Shown here: piece after piece, positions 12,155 to 24,076 of the stretch
Layout: the number at the start of each line of letters is the position of its first letter
Numbering within the stretch: the first letter of the stretch is position 1
NCBI GenBank assembly: GCA_037176845.1
Contig: JAYKXP010000019.1
Location: 372,001-436,000 of the forward strand
DNA length: 64,000 bases
Origin: Paramarasmius palmivorus
Lineage: Eukaryota; Basidiomycota; Agaricomycetes; Agaricales; Marasmiaceae
Direction of reading: 5' to 3'
The notes under the pieces: model-generated
Told to the model about the DNA's origin: nothing
Databases searched by the model: none
What the model saw: the letters and a program-made list of their open reading frames with translations, nothing else
Position numbers and translations under genes: made by a program

Positions 12155-15100
12155 TCATAGTCCCGGAGGGGTGAACCCTCGCAAGTTGGGCCACTGTCCC
12201 AACTTTGCAACGTCTCCTCCGATCCGAACCCAAGCACTGACCGTTGATGGTGTTCCAGAGCCATCGAGAAGAAACAGTTGGTGCCATCCAGGCGGGGAGG
12301 CGCTCGCACTAGGAGGGGCTTCAACGAAGCACGTCGACATCGCGCAAGTTATCGCCGGGAAGATCGTGCGACTCCCCATGGTATTACCATGAGTGCTGGA
12401 GGTGGCTGCGTGAGATCGAATGGCATGTTAGCGTCAGCTGGGTAGCAGATGCCAAACTCACCTGCAATCAGTGACACTTTCACGTCTCGAATAGTGCCGT
12501 GGTGAAGCTTTATGTTTGAAATGACGTATCTCTTCCCATATTCCCAGACATTCTGAGGCAAGTCAAACGACGGTTGGCGAAGTCCCCTACTGAGGTAGGG
12601 TGGAATGTAGACCTAGGGCATTTGTCAGCTACATCCCGACTAGAAATGGACTTTACTCGCTTCTATACGATATTCTTCCGTGAATCCATTGGACTGAGGA
12701 TCCGAACCACTAATTAAGACGCGACTATCAGGGAGAAGCACTGCCTCCGAGTGGTATAAACGTGGAACACTTGTCGTGTTTAAAATAGAAATTCTCCGCC
12801 CAGGAGGTCGTTTAGGATCATAGAGCAAGGCATCGAGGTTGGGATGGGAAGCTAGGTTGAATCCGGCAACACCTTGTTGTGCGCCGCCTGTGATAAGGAA
12901 TGTCCCATCCGGTAACGCAGTTAAATTAGGCTACCAGAGACATAAGTCAAGGCAAGGATAGTGAGACTAAGTCACATACCATGACGCGCCTTGTAGGCTG
13001 GTAAGAACCGTACTATGTTAGTAGCCGCCACTGAGACACTAGTGTAATGTACATCACCATTCGCTCGATTATCCAATTGGGATCATCGGCTTCAGGCTCG
13101 ATCGAGACACAATTGTCAAGCGGGACTAAAGCAGCTACAGTTTCACCCACTAAGCTTGACGTCGTGATACGGAATGAATGAGATACGCACCTGCAGTAGA
13201 GCCTCCGCAGATCAGTATCCTTAATAGGTCTGTGTAAGGTGCTGCCTGTGGGAAGATCCCAGCAGCACCTTGCAGTGGGTAGGAGCGACCGCCTTCGACT
13301 GATATCATTTAGTAACAATGCATGAATGAAACTTGGCCAAAACTCACAATTATTTACAGCACCGGGAATATTGGGTAAGACTTTCACAGTATCAAACGTT
13401 TGGGAATCTAGGATACGAGCTTCATTGTAGTATGCTATCATTGACGTCAGCCCGACGATCATTTGATGTCGTCACCCACTTACCAACAAATAACCGCCCA
13501 CTCGGAAGGACCACAACAAAGGGGTACAGGTTGTTCGGATCTGTGCGATCCAGCCAGCCAAGGTTGACGACGTGTCCGCCTTCAGGTTTTGGGAGAATCT
13601 CTAGGTTAGGCTGAGCAGCGGCGTTGCTGCCTATCTCTCCGCCAATCACTAGAACCGAACCGTTGGGCAACATGGCTGCAGTCGGGTACCATCGTGGACG
13701 CTAAAAAAGTATGAGTTCATGACGTGTTAGTCTCAGAGACCCTCGCACCTGTAAGCTAAGCAAGTCGACATTTTCTTCCCAGTCGTTCGTAGAATTTTCA
13801 CCCGGGGCGCCATCGGGGGTGTATAAGCGAACCCCGCTCAGACTGTCGGCGCTCCATCCTTTGGCGAACTGTCAGTGTCGGAGACCTCAGACAATCTTCA
13901 ACCATCAAATTGACTGACCGCCGACATTTAGTTGCCTCCCTGCCTTGTCCGGTAAGATAATACTACCCGAGCAAAAGACATCTGTTTTGACATGCATCTC
14001 GCGCCAGGCGCGATTACTGTCATGGGCCAAAGTGAGATCAAGCTCATACGCTCCTGTGGAGTTTGGAGGACTGAGTTATCAGATTCAGTTCGTTGTAAAA
14101 ACCAGCAGGACGAAACAGTACCCGGTTCCAGATTTTTCCAAGAACGTCACCTTGTTATTGATTCCTAGCGTGGCAATGAGGGGTACCACGACTCTGTAGA
14201 TATTTCAGCATAGAGTAAAGTCACTGATACGAGACTGCTTACCCGGGCACTGTAGTGGAGTTTGATGGGCCAGTTCAAGATCAGTTGGCTTCGATACGGG
14301 TCCAAAAGTTCGTACCGAAGAACTGTAAGATATCAAGCTCCGGAACATCCCAGACAACAGGCAGTACCTACTTCATAGCGACCTTTGACTTCGGGTTCGT
14401 GCCAAACATTGACCGTGCCTTTCCACGTGTACATCTGCAGTCGCAAACCTCCTCCGCAAAAGTGGGTAGGATCGCCAGAACAAACGATCGAACATTCCGA
14501 CTCCGGCACCTTCTGGCCATCTCTGGATGCTATGTCGGAGCTATCTCCGCAGTCTATGAAATATGAAGTTAGCCACGAACGCCAAAAATCTCGAGGCGAG
14601 AGATACCAACGGCACTCTTCACCGAATTCCAATCCAGCCGCAGTATAACCAAAGGCGGCACATCGCTTGAGGCATGACGAGACTGTGTTATTATTTCCCC
14701 AGACAATCTTCCAAGGTAGAACGCGGGTTGGATTGTCGCTATGTTGCCTTCAGTAAGATCCAAATAATAGTCATGAGAACGAATACGTGTAGCATCCATC
14801 GTAACTCCACTTCCCAGAAAGATTTGTCGACTGAGCCTCAGGTGCTGGGAGGGTTATTATTTTGCTAGAGGTAGCATACACTGATAGCCTGTTAGGGCCT
14901 CCGCAGCCCTCGCTGATCGTGATAAGCGTAAGCGTTAAAAGCTGACCACGCTGATGTTACCTTGCATTACCCGAGCAACCCATGCTACAGGCAGAATCAT
15001 CCACCTTTTCCGCACCGTTGATGAGTCGATCCGCACAATCTATGTTTATCATGAATGGATCGCGCTGATGGAATTTGAGCTCGACTCACAGCATTCACCC

Positions 15101-16006
15101 TGCAAATCCAGATCTCAATGTCAAAACGGATTAAACCATGCGGAAAACGTACTCCGTATTCGATGCCGGCTATTGTGTAGCTCATTTCTTTGCATATGGA
15201 GATGCATTTTTCTACGGTTGCATGCTCATTTGAACCTACAGCATATTCCATGATGCGACCATGTTCATTGTCACTGTCGTAAAAGATTCTCTGAGTATTG
15301 TTTGTTTGTCGGGACAGTCTGAGAATCACTGACGAGTAGCATCCAAAATATGTCCACTTCGCGGGGAGCCCAGAGGATACCGGTCTCGGCGTAGAACCTC
15401 CTTGCGATGCACCTGAGTTGGGGCCACTAGGAGTGGGCAGATCGGAACCAGTGTAGTTGTATACGTTAAGTCTGTTGGGACCACCGCAAGCTTGGTTACC
15501 ATTGCCCGTACAAGACATATTGCATTCCTTCGAGGACGTCTTTGTTGCACGGGAGAATGTACGAGCGCAATCTAGACAAGTCCTTTAGTAACAGCATCAA
15601 CGATAGTGAAAAGTAATAACAGCATTCTGTCGCATATTCGACACCAGCAAATTGATACCCAGCATTAAAACACGATTTTGTGCAGGCTTCGATGGTATTG
15701 TTGGTCAAGGAGATGCTAACGGGAAGAAGACGGGTATTATGAAGTTCCCTGGCAGAGTTGATATCAGTGGGAGAACATTGTTGCCAAAGAGAAAACACGG
15801 ACTCGTAGCATCCCAAAGCAGTCCAATTACCAAGAGCAGCGCTTTCCCAACCGGAATCCGAAACTGACCGATAGCGTTGAGGGCGACCATCTACAAACCA
15901 GAAGGACTAATGTGAATGACATGTCAGATGAGTGCATTGCGGTGTAGCCCAGAGCTCATACACGGGTGAGAAGTGCAAGGAGAACGATACCCTGCAGTAG
16001 ATACAT
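12155..16006 (-). CDS. Secreted copper radical oxidase with three WSC domains (paralog)
   Basis: A 43-nt first exon (16006-15964) encodes the signal peptide MYLLQGIVLLALLT. It joins at 15890 to GRPQRYRSVSDSGWESAALG and the first WSC domain. Two more WSC domains follow (about 15370-14830 and 14830-14420), each with a GCY start, a Cys core (EC-C) and a CGGPNRL or CGGGLRL end. The oxidase domain holds FCSGSIILPD (about 13970), [13 protein letters not shown] (about 13690), PRLYHSEAVLLPD (about 12750) and [14 protein letters not shown] (about 12390). The Cys, both Tyr and both His copper and radical ligands are therefore kept, and an active enzyme is expected. The reaction is as for its convergent partner: aldehyde or alcohol oxidation with release of H2O2 outside the cell. 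It has one WSC domain fewer than the partner, and its last WSC and oxidase parts align closely with it, so the pair looks like an inverted duplication. Apparent frame breaks resolve into GT-AG introns. Confidence 0.9.
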
Positions 16007-17091
16007 GAGAAGATGAGGAGACGGAGACTTCAATTGTTGGAGCTGAGGGCAGATCCTTTGGCCAGGAATGGCCTGCTAATAAAGGCATCGGCCATCAGAA
16101 TTTGTTTGGAGCGAAAGCCTAAATCCACTTTACTTGAACGAGTCCGAAGCTGAGACGTGTAACCATCAAACTCCTGGCAGAAGAGAGCTCATTGTGCCTG
16201 TCGCACATGGGGGGGATTGAGTGTACCAGTCTTAGTCTAGACTCGCCCAACCCAGGTCGACGGACGTAACACAAAGGAGTCCCTTAAAAGGGAAGATATC
16301 CACCATATCCAACCACAGATAGAAAACCGATTTTCGCGCAGGATAAAACACGAAAGGTGGAGTCAAAAGAAATCTGCCAAAAATCCGCAGAGTTTGGGTC
16401 CTCCGATACGGCCGAACGTGAACTGAGCGCCGACCCGTAGCTCAGGACCAGAAAGCTAGAAGATGCTTTATCTGAAACTATGAGGCACCAGGAGACGACT
16501 TTCGGGTCGGTCATCACTTCCTCTCGAAGTCTCCAAGGGCTTGCGCCAATATCGGAACTGGGCAAGTCCGAAAGAACAGCTATGATTGCCATAAGGATCC
16601 CCAAAGAGTCCGGAGGCTTGCCCATTCTCAAGTTTTCGAATCTGCATGTACAATCATTCATGTTATGCAGATTCCGGTGGGCTGCGGCGTCATGACAGGC
16701 TTTGGAACGATGGAGCGTGTAGAATAGTTGACAGGAAAAGCAGCGGTGGTGGTCAAAGGCTAAAAGAGGTCGCAGTAACCAATTGTGACTTGTCACAGTA
16801 CCAGGTCACATGATCGAAGCTTTATGACAACGAACAACGAGTACAGCAAAGGTATACAGAAGAAATAATGCAGGTTAGTGTACGAAGTCTACAGATTAAA
16901 TAAAGGGGAACCGTGGATGCTACAGTTCGTAAGTGTACTTTAGGTTATTGATGGAAGAGTATATAAAGGCGTCCATATTTACACCCAACCTAGACCCTAA
17001 TGATAATGACTGACAACGTATAAAAGAATGACGGATAAATGAGCGTTGAAAGGATAAAGTACATTTGAGGATATCTTGTTCGTGCGACCGT
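16007..17091. other. Intergenic with one unexplained 170-codon frame
   Basis: About 1.1 kb. It should hold the promoter of the minus-strand oxidase and the 3' flank of the glycosyltransferase. A minus frame of 170 codons (16796-16284) has no recognised motif; a plus frame overlaps it antisense at 16480-16695. Neither shows domain similarity I can name, so no gene is called. Confidence 0.45.
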
Positions 17092-20000
17092 TCAGTATGA
17101 AAATATCATAAGCCATGGATTAAGGACAACCTATGAAAAGATCAGCAACATGCAGCACTCACTTCAAGTGACATACTCACGGGGAAGAGAAGGTGTCCCG
17201 CCGTGACGATGGCGAGGGGAGCGATGAGAGCCCAGGAAGAACCAGGAATTCGCCATCCCTCGGGAACCAAGGGCAAAGAAAGAATAATCATGGCGGCGAT
17301 GGTCAGAAGTCCAAGTATGATTATTGGCCAGTAACGTTTCCAAATCCGCGGCACTTCAATGAAGAAGTTGGACCGTTCTACTTCCTACAACGGGTGTAAG
17401 CAGGAGGAACAGATCCACCGAATTACCGACGAACCTTCTTTGTAGCTTCCCACTTTATGTTATAAGAGAACATGTGTGCCAATAGAGCGGTAGAAAGATG
17501 GATGCTCAACCCAGCGAAGAAAAAGAAGCTGTAAGCCACGTCAGTAGAACGGCTTAGGGAATGAAGCGAACCACGCACAAGAAAGGCACCCATGTGATGT
17601 TCTCGATGAATGAGGCGAATAGATTTCGTAGACCAAGTCGGTACTCCAGGAGCGTAAAGGCAACGGTACCTGCACCAGGGAAAACAACAGTGCAAGCCAA
17701 CCAAATCTCAAAACTCTTCATATAATATCCATCGGTGTCGAATGCCCAACCAAGCATCAGGTAGTTCATGATAGCGAGCATGGCAGACGCAGCAATGCCG
17801 TAATACGAAAACATATAGGCCATCATAGTGATCTTGTAATGGACCGGGGCATTTGACCAAATAAATGTACGGAGTTGTTTCGTAATAGGACCCATACGCC
17901 ACCACCGGATAAGCGGGTTGAAGATGAGCTCGTTACATCCTATGTATGCATTTGAGAACGTCCGCTCATTTCACGATAGAAAGCAACGCACCATATGAAT
18001 ATTTTTGCCAACGATTCAGCTCGTCGTCGACGGTGAGCGAGACTCCTTCCTTGAAACCACCTTCCGAGTATGTAGCCCATCGGATAATATAACCCTTCAA
18101 CTAGAGGAATGTCAGTATACGTCGCACAGGGATGTTATTCTCGCACCTGAAGACGAAGCGCCATGTCAAAATCTTCCGATACGTTAGACTCGGACCAGAG
18201 CTTCTTGACACCGTCGTCAGGATCGATAAAAGCGGCGTCCTGGATAGCAGACCACCGAAGGAACGCATTATGTCCTACAAAGGGCGCTACTTCACCATTA
18301 GCACAGCCCATCGAGATACATTTGTTGATACGTCGGGTGAAGTGCGCAATGCCGTTCTCAAAGTAGTGATGTGCAACTTGCATGACATCTGTCGGAAAAA
18401 CGATAAGGACAACAATATGATTGACAGGTAATCGAACCTACCGGACTCATGCTGAATGATAGCAACATCTGGGCACTCTGCTAGCTCCCGAGCAGCGTCA
18501 CGGAAACAGTCCTGATGAAGGGTCAGCAATGGTCAAAGAGAATTGTCAACATGGACGCGTACTTCAGGAACAACCGTATCGGCATCGCAGATAAGAATGA
18601 CATCTCCAACACGCAGAGACTTTCCATTACAGGCCCAAGGTTTCCACCTCTTCCCACTTTGTTCGTAGACATCTTCGATAGCGAGTTGCAGCGCTCTGTC
18701 TTCCAACAGTTGTCCGCCGAGATCCAATCGGCCTTGTTTTTCTTGGGCTTCAAGTTCCTGAATCTTTTCTTCCATTTTAAGAGACAGGGCGAGACCGTAA
18801 TTCATGTTCGATGCCTTTTTGAAACGACCCGCCCGCTTGTATCCATTGGGTTCGTTCGAATGAGGCGGTCGCGCGACCCAGCCGATGTTGTGATTGGCAT
18901 AAAACTGAATTCGCTTCTCCCTTTCCTCTGAACCGATGAGCTGGAGACCATCATCGTGAACAAAGATGGAGGATGTCCCTCCTTGACGGGCATAGGTTTG
19001 CATGGCCTTCTTTAGGGAATTGACGGAAGGAGTGCTGTAACAGATAAGTCACATCAGTAACTTCATCTTTGCAGTGCTGAAAGAAGTCGGCCAGGCTTGA
19101 CGAAAATAAGGGACCTGGCCGGTAGCGAGAAAGCTTCGTTAAGGTTGACTTACATAGTCTCTTCTAAACTTTCTTTGTACACCGGGAGTTCGATGGTCAC
19201 GTGAGGCAATTGCGAATCGACCTCAGGGTTGGGTCGCGGAGGTATCGCCGAGTAGTAGTGGGAGTTTTCATGATACTGAGCAACGGGTCCAACGCTATGA
19301 GAGGTCAGACATGACTCGGAAACGAAGGACAAAACACTTACACAAACGAAATGTTGGTGATGACTTGCAAGGCGAAGAACTGAAGGTAGGCCCTGAGTAA
19401 ACGTAAATCATGATACGGCTTGAGTACTCACCAACGAGACACAACAAAGGAAGGGTGCAGTGACAAGTAGCGCAAATCTGTCGACGCGTCCATCCAGCCG
19501 CCATTCTTGCAAAAGCGTTGACAGACCAGAACCAACGAAAACTGACGGAACTGTGAGCTAGGCAGACATTACGACACGGGAAGGGTACATACAGATGGAC
19601 AGCGCTGCGCCAAGGCCGGCATAAACAGGAGCGTAAAGACGGACTGGTCGAGGCTCTCTTGAGCCCTTCTCAACATCAGTAACGACAGGCGATTTCTTCT
19701 GTAACTTCCAACTGAAACTCCATTTCGATTTTGGCTTAGCCGGTGCTGAAGACTGAGGAATGACTTCTTCTGATGGTGCGGTGGCCTTCTCGTTGAGATT
19801 GACGTTAGAGTTGGTAGTAGATGGTGCGGTGGATGAAACTCCAATAGAAGGGAGGGTGGCAAATGAAGATACAGTGCTCCGAGCGCGCCATACGAGTTTC
19901 ATGAGCTTGGACTCGAACTCCGAACATAAGGTGACAATTTTATCGAGATCATCCGACCAGACAACGAGCACGCGTTCGTCGCGCTGAGTGATGGTGAATG

Positions 20001-20509
20001 AGTATGGAACAACCCCATAGACACTACATACGTACCACGAAAGCACCACACTGTTCCTTATCCGCTCCGGATAACTGACTCATGGTTTCCAAGATCTGTA
20101 TACGGGTGCCGGCGTCAAGATACAGAGCATCAGCATCATCGGCCCTACAAACAAAATGTTAGACGACTTTTATAGTAATCAGGATGAGGATCTTACACCG
20201 TAGACAAGGCTGCATGAACAGCAGCACTGCGAACCTTCACAGCAACCAACGGATTGAGAGCCCTGACGGCGGACTCGAACGGAATCAAGAAGCGGTTCTC
20301 GTATGGGAAAACACGAAAATGCCCTTGATCCACGCGAAGACAAACACCTGCCGATACGTTTTCGGCAGTGGGTTTGAACCAGGCATCACCTTGAGTCTGA
20401 AATGAAAGAAGAAAGTCAGTCCGGGTCAATCATCATAAATGAACAAGGAACAGAAACATACACGAGCCCATAGGTAATGGAGAACTGCGTCGTAATTGTC
20501 GTAGTCCAT
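17092..20509 (-). CDS. Membrane family-2 glycosyltransferase
   Basis: The protein is about 850-900 residues over many short introns. It starts MDYDNYDAVLHYLWAR (20509) and joins TQGDAWFKPTAENVSAG. After a cytoplasmic N-terminal half with a Ser/Thr/Pro linker come two membrane segments, then the GT2 core. That core has VTIELPVYKES (about 19185), FKKASNMNYGLALSL (about 18795), the metal-binding ILICDADTVVPE (about 18580), SEDFDMALRLQ (about 18165) and IRWWRMGP (about 17900). Several C-terminal membrane helices follow. The last exon, reached by a GTGAGT intron at about 17180, ends VVLNPWLMIFSY and stop at 17092. The D, DxD, ED and RW motif order is that of processive GT2 enzymes related to chitin and hyaluronan synthases. 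Fungal relatives such as Zymoseptoria ZtGT2 are needed for hyphal growth on surfaces. The N-terminal half resembles nothing I can name. The polysaccharide made is unknown. A plasma membrane location is inferred. Confidence 0.85.
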
Positions 20510-23500
20510 GACTCTCCTTTGAAACTGTGACTGGATGGGTTAAGGAGAGGAAGGGAGAGTCCCTAGCCGCGACGCGTGCACAGTACGAAGAGAAGTGAAG
20601 GAAGTAGGAACAGGGACACGAGTTTAAAAGAAACCGGAAAGACAGGATATTATGACCAATAAGGACCGAGACTGCGTGAGGCTAGACAGCTTGAATGGGA
20701 TCATCAACGGATTGCGATTTTTTGACAGGCCGAGTAAGAAGTGTCCCTCGGCAATACAAGGTACCTATTCCGCATGTTCGCCCAGGTTCAATCAAACAGT
20801 TACAGCCTGCCCTGGACTGCTCCGATTCGATCTCAGAAGCAGCCGTAACAAAACGAAGTTGGCCAGAACCCTCCAATAGGCTTCCTTGTGTGCCATCCGG
20901 AGTTGAGATTCTAGCCGTGAGCACCACACGTAAGAGCGAAAAAAGCGACACGGTCTGAATCTTCCGTCGCGCCCTCGAATCTCCTGGCCTAAAATCCCAT
21001 ATTCGGCCCACAGCAATGTTGTTATCCCGGTCGAACTGAGGCTTAGGAGCTGATTCCTTGGAGATGCGAATCATTTGGCTTGAGGTTGCTGGGAACAACT
21101 GATGCATCAAGCTGTTCGGAAACGTGACAGATATCGATAAGTCATGGCAGGGGATTATTATTCCAAAAAATAACAGAAAGTACCTGAAAATGACATTGAG
21201 CACATTGTAAATGACGATGAAATCCTGCCAATAAAGAAAAATGCGCGGAGGGGGTGGTTGGTGACAGCGCAGTGTTTGGCTTTGTTATGGGACTTAGGCG
21301 CTTAAGCGCCCAAACCGTAATAAACGTTCAATTCGTGCCAGTGGCACTTCCGGTGGCCAAAATATCAATTAGCAGCCTGATTTGTGCAGTATTAGAGCGG
21401 CTAGTAAAGACTCTAGTTATATTATCCGAAACGCATATCATAAGCCGTGTAGATAGGACCAGCCATTGTCGTCGAATGAATTGTCAAAGAGACGAACGTT
21501 GCAGAGCGCGGTAGAATAGATAACAAGGCGATGCAACGAAGCACTGAATGTTGGCATAATCACTCATAGGGGTGGGCATCTCGTCTATCTTGTATCCACG
21601 TCGTACTGGTAACCTATCGCGATAGCACAACGAAATTGGAACATCGCGTGGATTTATCTAGTTAGGAAGATGATTGGCAGTCGCAAATGGACGAGAACAC
21701 TTAACTAAAGATAACAGTGCGAGGTGGGCATAGCTCTTCCCGGTAGAATATCGCTGTTATCGCCCTCCGACTTGCGATACGATTCCCGGCGGCACGCTCA
21801 CTCAACGATAACGTCCAGGGCAGGAACAGCTCGATAGTCAACATGTATTGTGTATACACACATGCTGTCAAGAACTTTCATTCATCCTGACGAACTGTGA
21901 CCTGGATAGGTTAACGTGAACTTCTACAGCGCGCTTGACCGAGTCCGATTCAACCCCTATGTATGATAGGGCTCAGAAAATTCCGTGCAAAGAAAGGCGA
22001 TATAGCAACGAGTCGGGTTGCCTGTTAAAATTACCGACTAAAGGAATAGAATGATAAGTAGATCATGTAGCAAACCGAAAATACTCGAGTACTTACCGAG
22101 TCCCCCGAGGATTCTGTACTCTTCAGCGATCCTTCCCAATTCTCCGAATCGTTGCTTCAGACGTCATTTATGATGCATAGAGCAGGTCGGTGAGAGGAAA
22201 TTTCTTGAGATCGTCAGGCGGAATGAAGAATCAATTCTTGGGACCTGGCGTTACACGCTACACCCCTGCTCCGAGTCGCGTTTTCAGGGCAGCAAACGAA
22301 GGACGACTTGTTTTGGACTGAAGGATATAGATAACGCAACATCTCACTGGCGTTTAGTTCGTAAATGCCTGCTCGGAACCGTCAGTGAGAGAATATGGGT
22401 GGGAGTTCTACAATGGAAAGGAACCAACACTACACCTATTGAATTGAAACGCCCTGGTTCTCAAGGACGGAAAGTATCGTTCTCAAGAGTTCGCCTGAGC
22501 TCAGTGACGCACTGGCTTGACGAGATTCCAGCAGATGATTATAACCAATACAGTGGAATTTGCTTTGACGATGCATGACGGAATAAGATAAGGGCTTTTC
22601 AGCGGCGACAACAGAAATTTTGCTGAAGTGTGATGATAAGAACAGCAGTCAAGTAAAGTTCTGGTTTTCGAGTCGGAGCTCGTTCGGAGCTGCCAGCTGT
22701 TGACGTCGCAAAGGTCTGGCTCGTTTCAGTATGTTGTTCGCACGCAACTTATTCGGAAACTGTTCCCTCTTTCTTCCTTCCCACCACGAGATAATAGCCT
22801 TTCAGTCAGCGGGACTCTTCAGGACTCTCCAGACTCCTTCAGGACCCTCAGCTGGCCTAAATGAAAAACTTGGCTTCTCTCCTTAATCACTCAGCGCCTT
22901 ACGAAAATTACAATCCATCAAACCTAAACGGATCCGGTTCCTCAGAAGTTGGCGGTATGTGCCCTGATACGTTGACCATGATTTTCACGATTTTCCTTGT
23001 TGGTGAAAGATTTCTCTTCAAAAGGACCTAGACCTTGCCCAAGTCTTGACCACCATAGGGCGCTGTCTCATCACATTTTGCCTTTGTCTTTCCCGGATCA
23101 GTCAATGACATCGCATTTGCTGCAATGTTTCGTACGTCCGGATATTTGTTTTAATTAAGTGCGCTTGACGGACATGCTGTTCTGGGCATAGCTAAGGGCT
23201 GCTAAGGGTTCCTTATGCCCGAGACGTCCTTCCAAGTGAATGCGGTGATAAGTAGCAATCCGGCAATATCACAGCGAAGACCGCCGCTATCACTTATCAG
23301 AACAAATGTGGCCATTTCGTGCGCACAGTTCTTGAGAAGGAGGGTTTTCATGACGCCAGAGCCTTTCTAGGTACCGTCACAAGTTGGCATGCACCATAAT
23401 CGCTGTCGCGCCTCCTCATTACTTTGAAGTAAGCGCAGTTTCTTTATCTAAACCGATGTGGCTGACAGATCTGAATGTCAGTATCAGCATGACATGCACG

Positions 23501-24076
23501 CTGCAAACCTCACTCACAGGTACGGGCCTGAGTCGACGGAAGTCAGGATCCAATTATCTGATCGACATTTATTCTCTTTCCATTGGGGATAGTGACAGAA
23601 TTCTACTGAATTGCCTCGTTCTGATAATTGATATCCAGGCCTTGGTCGGGTCCCTGCACATTGTTGTCAATCTTCAGAAGACAAATATCGGAGAGGCTTG
23701 TACTCGTCGGTCTAGCCTGGGGACACGAGACGAGCCTGCAACTGTGGCGCGTGGTCGGTCGAGATTGTTTTCACACCTCCGAAGAACCTTAAAATGCGGC
23801 CGGAGTGTGAGAATCCCTCTCGAGATCTTTTTCTCAGATCATTTACCCTTTTCAAACTTTCCCACCGACTTCGAGGAGACAAACTCAGGTACTGATTGTG
23901 CTGTTCAGCTCGGAGGCAGCTGACAGGTTAAACGGTACGCTCGGGGTTTCTTGGAATGTTGCGAACAAAGCTGACCCGTTGAATCTTGTTTTAAAGGGTC
24001 GGCAGAGCAGGAAATCGCTGGCTTCTCTTGCACCATCTCAGTGACAGCCGCTTCCACTCCTTATCTCGGCCTGCTC
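20510..24076. other. Long intergenic region between two cell-wall genes
   Basis: About 3.6 kb separates two genes transcribed away from each other. A minus frame of 173 codons (21203-20682) and a plus frame of 179 codons from a non-ATG codon (23384-23923) have no recognisable motif. A perfect 14-bp palindrome is at 21297-21310, and a small hairpin with direct repeats of GCTAAGGG is near 23185-23220. No gene is supported. Confidence 0.5.
21297..21310. repeat. Perfect 14-bp palindrome
   Basis: The sequence GGCGCTTAAGCGCC equals its own reverse complement. It lies about 790 bp upstream of the glycosyltransferase start. It could be a dimeric regulator site; no known motif was matched. Confidence 0.4.

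Noticed and set aside
14560..14700. Apparent frameshift in the third WSC domain of the minus-strand oxidase
   Set aside because: A GT-AG intron restores the frame as GEECHCGD, so the gene is intact.
16284..16796. Minus-strand frame of 170 codons
   Set aside because: No motif, no splice partner and an overlapping antisense frame; most likely chance in a GC-balanced genome.
20682..21203. Minus-strand frame of 173 codons
   Set aside because: No recognisable domain, and its beginning looks like an intron acceptor region rather than a start; kept only as an intergenic note.
23384..23923. Plus-strand frame of 179 codons upstream of the GH16 gene
   Set aside because: It begins at a non-ATG codon, has no domain and lies in the expected promoter or leader.
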